Positions 16,097-24,958 of a DNA stretch of 64,000 nucleotides are shown here, piece by piece. The stretch's first letter is position 1, and every line of letters starts with the position of its first letter. Below the pieces are notes generated by a model, which did no database searches, was not told the origin of the DNA, and saw nothing but the letters and a program-made list of their open reading frames with translations. The position numbers were made by a program, and so were the translations under genes. This DNA is from UBA11400 sp964473555 (GTDB lineage Bacteria > Bacteroidota > Rhodothermia > Balneolales > HLUCCA01), in NCBI GenBank assembly GCA_964473555.1, contig CAYYPL010000004.1, positions 203,163 to 267,162 of the forward strand. The letters are read 5' to 3'.

Positions 16097-17440
16097 TTAA
16101 CGTCTTCCAGACGCCATCATATTCTTCAATCCGTGCATAGCACGTCCCATGCCGCCCATTTTTTGCATAGATTTCATCATTTTTTTCATCTGTTCGAATT
16201 GTTTCATGAGTTCATTAACCTCCCGAACAGTAGTTCCAGACCCGATTGCAATACGTCTGCGCCGACTACCATTAAGTAGCTCAGGCTTACGTCTTTCCTC
16301 GGGCGTCATCGAATTGATGATGGCTTCAATGGGCTTTAGCGTATCATCACCAACTTCAACATTCTTCAAGGCATTTCCCATGCCAGGTATCATGCCCAAC
16401 AAATCCTGCATGGATCCCATTTTTTTGATCTGCTGCAGTTGTGCATAAAAATCTTCCAGATTAAAACTATCGGAGCGAATTTTGGATGAAAGCTCTCTGG
16501 CTTGCTGTTCATCAAACTGCTGCTGGGCTTTTTCAACCAACGATACGACATCACCCATTCCAAGGATCCGCTGTGCCATTCGATCCGGATAAAACTCCGA
16601 CAAAGCATCCAGTTTCTCACCTGTCGAGACGAACTTGATCGGCTTCTCTACCACTTTCTTGATCGAAAGTGCCGCTCCACCACGGGTGTCACCATCTAGT
16701 TTGGTTAACACAACACCATCAAAATCGATTCGTTGATTAAACTCACGAGCTGTATTAACCGCATCCTGACCCGTCATCGAATCAACTACAAATAAAATCT
16801 CGTTTGGCTTGAGTGCATCTTTTATCGCTGCTACCTCATCCATCATCTCAGAGTCTACGTGCAATCTTCCCGCTGTATCCACGATCAACACGTCGCAAGC
16901 CTGCTTACGGGCTTCGTTCAAGGCCTCTTTTGCAACCTTCAACGCATTTTTTTCTTCCAGCGAGAATACCGGAACGTTGATTTGTGATGCCAATGTCTTG
17001 AGCTGGTCAATCGCCGCCGGACGATACACATCGGCAGCAGCCAGCATCGGAATATGCTTTTTGTCTTTTAGATATTTAGCCAGCTTGGCTGCGAATGTGG
17101 TCTTTCCGGATCCCTGAAGACCAGCAATTAAGATGACCGTTGGCGGTGTACTGGCAAAACGAATCTCTTCTTTCTTGCCACCAAGTGTAAACACCAACTC
17201 GTCATAAACGATTTTGGTAAATTGCTGACCTGGAGAAACACTGGTTAAAACTCCTGCTCCATCTGCTTCTGCCTTGATTTTGCGAGTAAACTCACGGGCA
17301 ACCTCGTAGTTAACGTCTGCATCCAACAACGCACGACGAATCTCTCGAACAGATTCAGCGATGTTAACGTCGGTGATCTTCGATTGACCTGAAAGTGATT
17401 TGAATGCCGATCCGAACTTGCCGGATAAATCGTCAAACAT
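16097..17440 (-). CDS. ffh: Signal recognition particle protein Ffh
   Basis: 447 residues. Ffh binds SRP RNA and signal sequences and docks with FtsY to deliver membrane proteins. Visible are the N domain, the G domain with G-L-Q-G-S-G-K-T-T near 108-116, D-T-A-G-R near 191-195 and T-K-L-D near 249-252, and a C-terminal M domain (about 300-447) rich in Met, with the R-R-R-R-I-A-x-G-S-G helix-turn that holds SRP RNA. It heads the ribosomal-maturation operon, and the gap to rpsP is 46 bases. Confidence 0.97.
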   Translation of the reverse strand: MFDDLSGKFGSAFKSLSGQSKITDVNIAESVREIRRALLDADVNYEVAREFTRKIKAEADGAGVLTSVSPGQQFTKIVYDELVFTLGGKKEEIRFASTPPTVILIAGLQGSGKTTFAAKLAKYLKDKKHIPMLAAADVYRPAAIDQLKTLASQINVPVFSLEEKNALKVAKEALNEARKQACDVLIVDTAGRLHVDSEMMDEVAAIKDALKPNEILFVVDSMTGQDAVNTAREFNQRIDFDGVVLTKLDGDTRGGAALSIKKVVEKPIKFVSTGEKLDALSEFYPDRMAQRILGMGDVVSLVEKAQQQFDEQQARELSSKIRSDSFNLEDFYAQLQQIKKMGSMQDLLGMIPGMGNALKNVEVGDDTLKPIEAIINSMTPEERRKPELLNGSRRRRIAIGSGTTVREVNELMKQFEQMKKMMKSMQKMGGMGRAMHGLKNMMASGRR

Positions 17441-17685
17441 GGTTGTGAGTTACAAGTTGCAGATTTTGTTGGATAGTCAGGAAAAATAGCGAGAAATTCA
17501 CCATTTATCAACATTCAATTTGCACAGAAACAAAAGAGCCCCCGTTTGTTAGATGATTCCACAATGAGACTGTAGATAATTTCCAAAACTATAGCTATCC
17601 TTGATCTATTGACATCCAATCCAATGAGATGACTTCATTAAATCAGGATGTCTTGGGAACACGAATCGTAATCAACGCAATTTTC

Positions 17686-17690
17686 AGGAG
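17686..17690 (+). promoter_or_regulatory. Shine-Dalgarno site for fabI
   Basis: AGGAG six bases before the ATG at 17697. It is one of the few strong ribosome-binding sites in the window, which suggests efficient translation. The 256-base divergent gap between ffh and fabI (17441-17696) otherwise shows no clear TAnnTTTG promoter; a spaced GACATCC/GGATGTC pair near 17610-17655 is the only other pattern seen. Confidence 0.75.
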
Positions 17691-17696
17691 TATTTT

Positions 17697-18545
17697 ATGA
17701 ATTATTCACAGGGTTATGGACTATTAAAAGGTAAAAAAGGTATCATCTTCGGTGCTCTCGACGAGAGATCTATCGCCTGGAGGGTTGCTCTTGCCTGCCA
17801 CAGGGAAGGAGCTGAATTCGTTTTATCAAATGCGCCAATCGCTCTGCGGTTAGGTCAACTCAATGCCCTGTCGGAAGAAACCAATGCCGAGATCATCCCT
17901 TGTGATGTTTCAAGTGAAGAAGAGGTCGATTCTCTGATTACCAAAGTCAAAGAAAAGTTCGGCAAGATAGACTTCATTCTTCATGCTATCGGAATGTCAC
18001 CCAACATTCGAAAGAAGAAAGATTACAAAGACCTCGACTATAAGTTTTTCATGCAGTCTTTGGATATCTCGGCCATTTCGCTTCACAAAATTCTGCACTA
18101 CGCCACGGAAGTACACGATATTGTGAACGAATATGGCAGCGTAGTATCACTGAGTTATATTGGAGCTCAGCGCATTTTTTCGAAGTATTCCGATATGAAC
18201 GATGCTAAAGCGCTGCTCGAAAGTATCTCAAGAAACTACGGTAGCCGACTGGGACACAAGAAAATCCGTGTGAACACCATCTCCCAGGGCCCAACAATGA
18301 CTTCTGCCGGTTCAGGAATCAAAGGATTCGACGGAATGTTCCTTTTTGCCGAAAAACTTTCCCCGCTTGGAAATCCATCCGCAGATGATTGTGCCGATTA
18401 CTGCGTAACGATGTTCTCAGACCTGACACGCAAAGTCACGATGCAAAATCTGTTCCATGATGGCGGATTTGCGACTAATGGTATCAGTGAAGAATTAATA
18501 ACAGACCTCGCTAAAATTTATAATCAAGACGACGGCCTGTCTTGA
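17697..18545 (+). CDS. fabI: Enoyl-[acyl-carrier-protein] reductase (NADH), FabI type
   Basis: 282 residues of the short-chain dehydrogenase superfamily; performs the last reduction of each fatty-acid elongation round. The FabI-style nucleotide loop is present (G-K-K-G-I-I-F-G-A-L-D-E-R-S-I-A-W near 12-28), and the active-site region has Tyr-X6-Lys spacing around residues 158-180 (Y-S-D-M-N-D-A-K), followed by N-T-I-S-Q-G-P. It has its own terminator, so it is probably monocistronic. Confidence 0.92.
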   Translation: MNYSQGYGLLKGKKGIIFGALDERSIAWRVALACHREGAEFVLSNAPIALRLGQLNALSEETNAEIIPCDVSSEEEVDSLITKVKEKFGKIDFILHAIGMSPNIRKKKDYKDLDYKFFMQSLDISAISLHKILHYATEVHDIVNEYGSVVSLSYIGAQRIFSKYSDMNDAKALLESISRNYGSRLGHKKIRVNTISQGPTMTSAGSGIKGFDGMFLFAEKLSPLGNPSADDCADYCVTMFSDLTRKVTMQNLFHDGGFATNGISEELITDLAKIYNQDDGLS

Positions 18546-18557
18546 AATCATTCGATT

Positions 18558-18592
18558 TCCCGGTCGCCTTATGGCAACCGGGGATCTTTTTT
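18558..18592 (+). terminator. Intrinsic terminator of fabI
   Basis: The stem CCCGGTCGCC pairs with GGCAACCGGG (one mismatch) around a TTAT loop and is followed by ATCTTTTTT. It begins 13 bases behind the fabI stop and ends 11 bases before ruvC. Confidence 0.85.
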
Positions 18593-18602
18593 CATTTCTT
18601 TC

Positions 18603-19181
18603 ATGAGCTACACCGTACTTGGAATTGATCCCGGCTCACGTAACACCGGTATTTCGGTGTTAAGACAGGTTGGTAATACCTACGAAATGATTTATTGCGA
18701 CGTAATCCGTGTTGGACATATACTGGATCACACGGTGCGACTCAAAACGATTTATGATGCGATTCTCAATCTTATTGTTGTTCATAAACCAGATGCGTGC
18801 GCTGTTGAAACTCCGTTGTATGGAAAAGACCCACTTGCTTTGCTCAAGCTTGGACGGGCACAAGCTTCAGCCATGCTGGCTGCTCTAAACTCAGGTCTCT
18901 CAATTGATGAATATTATCCCAAAATGGTCAAGAAATCGATTACCGGTAATGGGAATGCAAGCAAAGACTCCGTAGCCTATATGCTCGACAAGGTATTAAA
19001 TCTACACGGAACCAAATATCCGGCGGACGCAACGGATGCCCTGGCAGTGGCATGGTGCCACATGATGCGAATGAATCAGCCTCACCGCGAAGCACTTACT
19101 TCAACCAAAAAGAAACATCAAAACCACGCAAAGTCTGGATGGGAACAGTTTGTTGCCGATAATCCGGAACGGACCCGGTAA
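18603..19181 (+). CDS. ruvC: Crossover junction endodeoxyribonuclease RuvC
   Basis: 192 residues. RuvC cuts Holliday junctions symmetrically. The acidic catalytic residues are visible: Asp in G-I-D-P-G-S near residue 8, Glu in V-E-T-P-L-Y-G-K near 67, and the Asp pair in A-D-A-T-D-A-L-A-V-A near 139-142. The C-terminal 25 residues are a basic tail beyond the usual end. It starts 11 bases past the fabI terminator and lies 28 bases before ruvA; ruvB is not in the window. Confidence 0.94.
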   Translation: MSYTVLGIDPGSRNTGISVLRQVGNTYEMIYCDVIRVGHILDHTVRLKTIYDAILNLIVVHKPDACAVETPLYGKDPLALLKLGRAQASAMLAALNSGLSIDEYYPKMVKKSITGNGNASKDSVAYMLDKVLNLHGTKYPADATDALAVAWCHMMRMNQPHREALTSTKKKHQNHAKSGWEQFVADNPERTR

Positions 19182-19209
19182 TGTTGAACATATTTAGATT
19201 ACAATAGAC

Positions 19210-19809
19210 ATGATTGTATCGTTAAATGGAATCCTGGCAGAGAAACATCCAAATCGTGTTGTGATGGATGTTTCAGGCGTAGGCTATGAAATTGGAATCA
19301 GTGCACAATCATATCATTCCCTTCCTGAACCAGGAAAACCTTCTTTCTTGCATATTTATCACCATATCACCGAATCCGAACAACGATTATTCGGTTTTAC
19401 CAATCGCAACGATAAGTCATTGTTCGAGATGTTGATTACAGTTAAGGGAATTGGTCCGAAACTGGCATTAACCATCTTGAGTGGAATGTTAACCGAAGAC
19501 CTCATTCATGCAGTTGGTAAACAAGACACCGCTATGCTTGCACGAACTCCTGGAATCGGTAAAAAAACCGCTGAACGCCTTGTCGTAGAATTGAAAGACA
19601 AGATCGGCGCTTCACTTGGTTCCGTATCAACCATGGGGACATCAATCCTGCCCTCCGGACCAGAACAGGAGTGTATTTCTGCGCTCGAAGCACTTGGATT
19701 CAGACGTTTGGATGCCGAAAAAGCAGTCGCTCAGGTACTTAAATCGAATCCGGAACTCAACGACACCGGCAATCTCGTCCGTGCCGCATTGCAGTTATTG
19801 TACAGATAA
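19210..19809 (+). CDS. ruvA: Holliday junction branch migration protein RuvA
   Basis: 199 residues. RuvA tetramers hold the junction in a square-planar form and load RuvB. Domain I (oligonucleotide-binding fold) covers about 1-63, the two helix-hairpin-helix motifs appear as V-K-G-I-G-P-K-L-A near 78-86 and T-P-G-I-G-K-K-T-A near 113-121, and domain III closes the protein after a flexible linker. It is paired with ruvC. Confidence 0.96.
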   Translation: MIVSLNGILAEKHPNRVVMDVSGVGYEIGISAQSYHSLPEPGKPSFLHIYHHITESEQRLFGFTNRNDKSLFEMLITVKGIGPKLALTILSGMLTEDLIHAVGKQDTAMLARTPGIGKKTAERLVVELKDKIGASLGSVSTMGTSILPSGPEQECISALEALGFRRLDAEKAVAQVLKSNPELNDTGNLVRAALQLLYR

Positions 19810-19840
19810 CAGATTGCAGAAAAGGGATAACAGACTTAAG

Positions 19841-19914
19841 GTGGAAGTGGGTAGTGGGAAGTAGGTAATAGATTCAACCACCAACTCTCCACTTCCTACT
19901 CCCAACTACCTATT
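19841..19914. repeat. Inverted pair of GGGAGTAGGAAGTGG-type repeats behind ruvA
   Basis: The G-rich left arm (19841-19870) and the C-rich right arm (19886-19914) are degenerate reverse-oriented copies of the repeat seen behind tonB at 175-222. They could fold as an imperfect hairpin. The tract starts 31 bases after the ruvA stop. Confidence 0.7.
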
Positions 19915-19924
19915 TGACCTCTTT

Positions 19925-20005
19925 ACGGTGAACTGCTTTCTGTGTTCTGTGAACTACGGCTCGCCCTTCTGTCCGTTCTCTGTTTTCTGTTCTCTGTGCT
20001 CAATG
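19925..20005. repeat. TTCTGTG/TTCTCTGT tandem low-complexity tract in the ruvA-phoB gap
   Basis: A strongly pyrimidine- and G-rich stretch with repeated TTCTGTGTTCTGTG and TTCTCTGTTTTCTGTTC motifs. Together with the preceding inverted repeat it fills most of the 306-base gap between ruvA and the response-regulator gene. The final 110 bases (20006-20115) are AT-rich and hold the likely promoter of the two-component operon. No open reading frame is supported here. Confidence 0.65.
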
Positions 20006-20045
20006 GCACAAGTGCCAGCTTTGATAACATAAATTTAACATCCCA

Positions 20046-20079
20046 TTGTTTATCACTACATTACCCTTTGTTAACTTTG
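20046..20079 (+). promoter_or_regulatory. Bacteroidota-type promoter of the response-regulator operon
   Basis: A TAACTTTG element at 20072-20079 matches the TAnnTTTG -7 consensus of FCB-group sigma factors. A TTG lies 23 bases upstream at 20046-20048, slightly long for the usual 19-21 base spacing. The GTG start of the gene is at 20116. Confidence 0.55.
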
Positions 20080-20115
20080 TGGTAGCAATATGACCCGTCA
20101 CAAAACCCCGCGACA

Positions 20116-20793
20116 GTGGCTAAAGAAACCATCCTGATCGTCGATGATGAAGCAGACCTCCTCGACCTCATCGAATATAATCTAGAAAAAGAAGGCTACA
20201 GTGTTCTAAAAGCCGAAAATGGATACGACGGCATCAAATTAGCACGGAAATATAATCCCGATCTCATCATACTCGATATTATGATGCCCAAAATGACCGG
20301 CATCGAAGTTTGCAAAGTACTCAAAGAGGACCCCGTTTTAAAAATTCGTCCCGTCATTTTTCTAACCGCCCGGGGTGATGAGAAAACAGAAATCGAAGGA
20401 TTGGAAATGGGTGCCGATGACTTCCTGTCCAAACCAATTTCTACATCAAAATTGGTTTCAAGAATTCGCACGGTACTTCGGCGGGTTGGCGATATTGAGG
20501 AGTCAGAAATGATGTTAAAGGTTGGAGACCTGACTATTGATCGTGGACGATATCTTGTAACGAGAGGAAGCGAGGAATTTCAACTGCCGCGAAAAGAATT
20601 TGAAGTCCTTTCTTATCTGGCAGCGCGTAAAGGGAAGGTACTCGACCGCCAGACACTCCTGAATGAAGTCTGGGGAAACAACATTTTTGTCATAGATCGC
20701 ACGATTGATGTTCACATCCGTAAAATTCGCGAAAAACTGGGTGAACACTACATTGAAACCGTAAAGGGTGTCGGTTATCGCTTTAAAGAATAA
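20116..20793 (+). CDS. OmpR/PhoB-family response regulator
   Basis: 225 residues: receiver domain (about 1-120) with the acidic pair near residues 10-11 (V-D-D-E-A-D), the phosphate-accepting Asp in L-I-I-L-D-I-M-M-P near 54, and the conserved Lys in L-S-K-P-I-S near 104; then a winged-helix DNA-binding domain ending in V-K-G-V-G-Y-R-F. The start is GTG. It is followed three bases later by its kinase. PhoB is the nearest named relative, but the regulated genes cannot be told from here. Confidence 0.9.
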   Translation: MAKETILIVDDEADLLDLIEYNLEKEGYSVLKAENGYDGIKLARKYNPDLIILDIMMPKMTGIEVCKVLKEDPVLKIRPVIFLTARGDEKTEIEGLEMGADDFLSKPISTSKLVSRIRTVLRRVGDIEESEMMLKVGDLTIDRGRYLVTRGSEEFQLPRKEFEVLSYLAARKGKVLDRQTLLNEVWGNNIFVIDRTIDVHIRKIREKLGEHYIETVKGVGYRFKE

Positions 20794-20796
20794 AGT

Positions 20797-21870
20797 ATGA
20801 ATGCTAGTCAGGGCAATAATCAGTTTTTTTACCTCGCCTTTCGTATCGCACTGATCATAAGCTTGTTCTCTTTTGTCATTGAGACTGCCATTTTACTCAT
20901 TCACGTGCCCATGATTGAAGCTCTTCAATTTGCATTCATGGGCTCAGTTGCAATTCTAATCATAAGTTATCTGGTAGCCCGGCACGTTCTCCAAAAGCGG
21001 TTGATTCGACTTGAATCAGCCCTTTATCATCTTGCACACAAGCAATTCGAAGAGTTTCAGGATGAGCATTATCTCAAAAAAGATGAGCTCGACGAAATTA
21101 TTGTAGCAATGAACCGAACCGTTCTTTCTACGGAAAAAGAACTTCAACGGTTGAATAGACTGGAAAACTACCGCAAAGAATTTATCGGTGACATTTCACA
21201 TGAACTAAAAACCCCGATCTTTGCAATCCAGGGATTCATCGAAACACTGTTGGACGGTGCACTTTACGACGAACGCGTCAATAAGAGTTTCCTGGAAAAA
21301 GCCATGAGAAACGTGAATAGATTGAATATTCTAACTCGTGATCTCATGGAAATTTCTAAACTTGAAACCGGCGAATTAAGATCCGATTTACAAGCAATAC
21401 GAATCAAAGATATACTACTTGAGGTTGTAGAAAATCTTCAATACAAGGCGCTTAATGAATCGATTACACTCAAACTTATCGACTTTGATGGTAATATTAC
21501 TGTCATGGGCGATCGAAACCAACTTCGCCAGGTATTAATCAACCTGGTCGAAAATGCCATCAAATACAACAAGCCAAACGGATTAGTTACAGTCGGGGTT
21601 AAGATCTACCCAAAAAATCCATCCAAATATTTGATTACCGTTACCGACACAGGACTCGGTATTGAACCTCGTGACATACCTCGTGTGACCGAAAGGTTTT
21701 ATCGTATTGATAAGTCACGGGCTCGTGAAAAAGGTGGCAGTGGCTTGGGTCTATCTATCGTTAAACACATCATCGAAGCACATAACGAGCAGTTGCTCAT
21801 TGAAAGCCAGATTAATCAGGGATCCACTTTCAGCTTTACTCTGCAAAATGCTGACAGGGTTTCGTCTTAA
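20797..21870 (+). CDS. PhoR-like sensor histidine kinase
   Basis: 357 residues. Two spans (about 15-36 and 41-64) are joined by only a few periplasmic residues, so the kinase probably does not bind an external ligand directly. A HAMP-like or coiled segment follows, then HisKA with His135 in G-D-I-S-H-E-L-K-T-P, and a HATPase domain with N-A-I-K-Y-N, D-T-G-L-G-I and G-S-G-L-G-L-S-I boxes. The short loop resembles PhoR-type kinases that sense through the phosphate transporter, but no pst genes are nearby. Confidence 0.9.
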   Translation: MNASQGNNQFFYLAFRIALIISLFSFVIETAILLIHVPMIEALQFAFMGSVAILIISYLVARHVLQKRLIRLESALYHLAHKQFEEFQDEHYLKKDELDEIIVAMNRTVLSTEKELQRLNRLENYRKEFIGDISHELKTPIFAIQGFIETLLDGALYDERVNKSFLEKAMRNVNRLNILTRDLMEISKLETGELRSDLQAIRIKDILLEVVENLQYKALNESITLKLIDFDGNITVMGDRNQLRQVLINLVENAIKYNKPNGLVTVGVKIYPKNPSKYLITVTDTGLGIEPRDIPRVTERFYRIDKSRAREKGGSGLGLSIVKHIIEAHNEQLLIESQINQGSTFSFTLQNADRVSS

Positions 21871-21923
21871 TCACTAAATTCGGTAACTTGAATCACCAAT
21901 TTTAGTTAAAGAAACCCATTTTC

Positions 21924-23003
21924 ATGAGATACGCTGTAATTATGGCAGGTGGCGCTGGAACACGATTCTGGCCAAGCAGCAGACAATCCAGACCCAAGCA
22001 ATTTTTAAACCTGCTTGGAGAACGCTCTATGATTCAAAGTACCGTCGATCGTATGCTCCCTTTGATTCCCATGGAACGTATCTTGGTCGTTACTAATGCC
22101 CACTATGTTGACTTGGTTCAGGAACAGTTCCCGAATATGCCGGCGGAAAATATTATCGGTGAACCTATAGCCAAAAACACAGCACCGTGTGTGGCTGCTG
22201 CCGCTGCAATTTTACTCAAGAGGGATCCAAATGCAACTATGATTGTCCTTCCTGCCGACCATTACATTACCAGACCTCAACGCTATTTGGAAATCCTTGA
22301 GACGGGTCTGAAAAAGGCAGAATCAGGCAAAAATCTGGTTACCATTGGCATAACACCTCATCGACCAGAAACCGGTTATGGATACATTCAGCTTGATGAG
22401 ACTGCAGCTGACAAATCCGGCAGTAATCCTGTCTACCTCGTAAAGACATTTGCCGAAAAGCCCGACCTTAAAACCGCACTTACTTTTTTGGATTCAGGTG
22501 ACTTTTTATGGAATAGCGGAATGTTTATCTGGAAAGCCGATACCATACTAGAGCAGTTCCAGATACATCAGCCAGCCATTTATCGTGAAATCGAAGCGTT
22601 CATAAAGGAAATGGATATCGACTTTGAACGCGCCCTTAACAATTTTTATCACGTAGTCACGTCAATATCTATTGACTACGGTATCATGGAAAAAACCGAT
22701 GCCGTTCATGTTGTACCTGGCGAATTTGGGTGGAGCGATGTGGGTAGTTGGTTTGCAGTTTATGAACATGGTAACAAAGATCCCAACGGAAACGTGATTG
22801 ATGAAGAAACTACTATACTACACGATGTCCGTAATTGTCTGGTAAAGACGCACAGCAAGAAACTGGTTGCTATGGTTGGACTTATGGGTATTGGTTTAAT
22901 TGAAACCGAGGACGCTATTGTGGTGCTCAAGTTAGACTCGTCTCAGGATATCAAAAAAATTGTGAATCAACTCGATAACCAGGGGCTTCCAAACTACAAG
23001 TAG
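21924..23003 (+). CDS. manC: Mannose-1-phosphate guanylyltransferase
   Basis: 359 residues; makes GDP-mannose from mannose-1-phosphate and GTP for surface polysaccharide. The signature M-A-G-G-A-G-T-R-F-W-P is at the N-terminus, with R-P-K-Q-F following; F-A-E-K-P lies near 173-177 and W-S-D-V-G-S-W near 271-277. It has only the nucleotidyltransferase part and a short beta-helix region, without the isomerase domain of two-domain ManC/AlgA proteins. It ends in TAG and overlaps the convergent MBL-fold gene by ten bases. Confidence 0.92.
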   Translation: MRYAVIMAGGAGTRFWPSSRQSRPKQFLNLLGERSMIQSTVDRMLPLIPMERILVVTNAHYVDLVQEQFPNMPAENIIGEPIAKNTAPCVAAAAAILLKRDPNATMIVLPADHYITRPQRYLEILETGLKKAESGKNLVTIGITPHRPETGYGYIQLDETAADKSGSNPVYLVKTFAEKPDLKTALTFLDSGDFLWNSGMFIWKADTILEQFQIHQPAIYREIEAFIKEMDIDFERALNNFYHVVTSISIDYGIMEKTDAVHVVPGEFGWSDVGSWFAVYEHGNKDPNGNVIDEETTILHDVRNCLVKTHSKKLVAMVGLMGIGLIETEDAIVVLKLDSSQDIKKIVNQLDNQGLPNYK

Positions 23004-23752
23004 ATTACTTGTTGATCATACGCCAGACGAATCCCTTCTGGCAAACGAGTGTTGGTATCCTCATGTCGAACATAAGACGACATGTGAATGAAATAGGTTC
23101 GTGGTATTCCAGAACGTCTGGCTGCCTCTATCGACTCCCCTATGGTAAAGTGTGTTGGATGCGCAGGTTCCCAACGCAATGCATCCAGAATCAAAACTTC
23201 ACACCCACGAATCAGGGCAAACGTCTCCTCAGGTATATAGCTACAATCGTTTATGTAAGCCAGGTTGTTTATTCGGAAACCAAAAACGGGTAGCTTACCA
23301 TGCATTACCGGTAACGGAGTAATTTCACAGTCTCTAAATTGAACTTTATGAGTACCCGTTTGCATCGAAATGTCAACAGAACCTGGTGTTTTATTCGGTT
23401 CAAATATATAATCATATCTTCTTTTTATAGATTCGGCACACCCAGGTGTTGTTATTACAGGAATAACCCCTTTTTGCATATAGTTAAAAGGACGCAAATC
23501 GTCCAGCCCGCCGATATGGTCGTAATGTTCGTGTGTAATTAATAACATATCAATGCGGCGTATCCCAGAACGAAGGGTCTGTAGCCTGAATTCAGGGCCT
23601 ATATCAACCACGATGGAAGTTTTAGGAGTCTGAATCCAAATGGAGCTTCTGTATCTCTCATCTCTGATGTCACCCGTCGGCATCTCTCTGCCAAAATTTC
23701 CGGATACAGGAACACCCATAGAAGTGCCTGTTCCCAGGAATGTAACTTTCAT
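22994..23752 (-). CDS. MBL-fold metallo-hydrolase
   Basis: About 252 residues of the metallo-beta-lactamase superfamily with T-H-E-H-Y-D-H-I-G-G, the metal-binding H-x-H-x-D-H motif, near 75-84, and further His ligands downstream (M-H-G-K near 164). It resembles the phosphoribosyl 1,2-cyclic phosphate phosphodiesterase / RNase Z-like group, but the substrate is unknown. The ATG giving M-K-V-T-F-L-G-T-G-T-S is chosen because relatives begin there; the frame stays open upstream to 23908, and an ATG at 23854 is an alternative. It follows the 99-residue gene. Confidence 0.85.
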   Translation of the reverse strand: MKVTFLGTGTSMGVPVSGNFGREMPTGDIRDERYRSSIWIQTPKTSIVVDIGPEFRLQTLRSGIRRIDMLLITHEHYDHIGGLDDLRPFNYMQKGVIPVITTPGCAESIKRRYDYIFEPNKTPGSVDISMQTGTHKVQFRDCEITPLPVMHGKLPVFGFRINNLAYINDCSYIPEETFALIRGCEVLILDALRWEPAHPTHFTIGESIEAARRSGIPRTYFIHMSSYVRHEDTNTRLPEGIRLAYDQQVIYL

Positions 23753-23843
23753 TCCACATTCAGGCTCATCATAAAGCGATTGTGGCAATGGCTGATCACC
23801 TGATTGTTCAAGTATTTCTTTGAACTGGTGATTTGAAGCGGGT

Positions 23844-24143
23844 TCAGTGACCATCAAAATTAAACTCCGGTTCGGAGGAAACTTCCTGCTTATCCCACAT
23901 TTGCTCAAGTTCTTTTCGAACTATCGGTTTGAGATAAAGATCATCGTGCTTTTGTGACAAAATAAACTTCGACAACGTACCAATATGCATTTCAACCGGT
24001 GAGTTTTTATTCAGCATAATTATCCGTTCACCTGATAATACACAGTTACTGCCCCGAAAATCACCTTTTTCTTTACGTACTTTAAATCCAAGTCTGGATA
24101 CGATTTCTTCCAGTTCCAATAAGAGTTTGTCCGGTTTCATCAA
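23844..24143 (-). CDS. Uncharacterised 99-residue protein
   Basis: A soluble, mixed-charge protein with no signal peptide or span. It reads as a small alpha/beta fold: an N-terminal helix (L-L-L-E-L-E-E-I-V), strands around G-F-K-V-R-K-E-K and I-I-M-L-N-K, then helices. I recognise no named family. Its start overlaps the stop of the upstream exported protein gene by four bases (ATGA) and it precedes the MBL-fold gene, so the three appear to be one transcript. Confidence 0.6.
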   Translation of the reverse strand: MMKPDKLLLELEEIVSRLGFKVRKEKGDFRGSNCVLSGERIIMLNKNSPVEMHIGTLSKFILSQKHDDLYLKPIVRKELEQMWDKQEVSSEPEFNFDGH

Positions 24144-24931
24144 AAAGTTACCCCAATACTCACCATCTGCTGAAGAGCTAAGTAATCATATCTGTTATCA
24201 TCTAAATGGTAGTCCCTGGAATTAAGGTCAAATCCTATCAGTAATCCATACTGCCGGATTAGGTTATCCACATAAAGCCTATTTTTTAAAGTCAAATCAA
24301 CGGCCGTACCACCCGAATTTCCAAATCCAGAAACTGAGTACGAATATCCACCCAACCCTTGTACTCCAAATCGGACAGAATCAGACAGTCTAACCGCCAG
24401 ATCTAGACCCGCATGAATTCCAAATGTGTTCTGTTTGAATTCCTGGGAAGTCAATAACGTATTGTTTTTAACTACAATGTAGTCTGTAGCTAGTCGTATG
24501 GGTATTCCTAAACGAAATGCGGAGGACCGGATTAAATAAACCTGATTCCCGATACTTGCTCCAAGCTGACTGTAAGCATTGTTATACTGCCCCAGATTAC
24601 GTCCAAATAATCCGTATACACTGAAACCGGTCATTTCTAAACCAACCTGAAACAAGTGATCATTGAACTGAAATGTAGTTCCAATCTGATCTGGACTTGC
24701 AATAACCATCCTATGGCCTGGTCCCCGATAATCAAATGTCATGGCACTGTAACCAATTATTACAGCAAGTTCAGGTGTAATAGTTAATGATTTCCGTTCC
24801 GGTTGTACTGAAAACATCTGAGCCTCCGCCGTTACGGGCGAACAAAAGTAAGTCGTTGTAAAAATTAGGGTAAAAAAAAGTAGGAGTCTTTTCACAATGG
24901 AACTTTTCAAGTTAATTTTTTGATTCTTCAT
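24140..24931 (-). CDS. Exported protein, probable small outer-membrane beta-barrel
   Basis: 263 residues. The N-terminus has a basic stretch and a hydrophobic core (L-L-L-F-F-T-L-I-F), ending in S-P-V-T-A-E-A as a signal peptide would. The mature part has alternating strands, many Gly/Tyr/Asn turns, and ends in a strand closing with Phe (V-S-I-G-V-T-F), which fits a PorT/OmpW-sized barrel. No specific family is recognised. It is first in a run with the 99-residue protein and the MBL-fold enzyme. Confidence 0.6.
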   Translation of the reverse strand: MKNQKINLKSSIVKRLLLFFTLIFTTTYFCSPVTAEAQMFSVQPERKSLTITPELAVIIGYSAMTFDYRGPGHRMVIASPDQIGTTFQFNDHLFQVGLEMTGFSVYGLFGRNLGQYNNAYSQLGASIGNQVYLIRSSAFRLGIPIRLATDYIVVKNNTLLTSQEFKQNTFGIHAGLDLAVRLSDSVRFGVQGLGGYSYSVSGFGNSGGTAVDLTLKNRLYVDNLIRQYGLLIGFDLNSRDYHLDDNRYDYLALQQMVSIGVTF

Positions 24932-24958
24932 ATATCACCTTAAGTCACCCATAAAGAT

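Noticed and set aside
17605..17655. GACATCC/GGATGTC pair in the ffh-fabI gap as an operator
   Set aside because: The arms are 7 bases and nearly 30 bases apart, easily found by chance.
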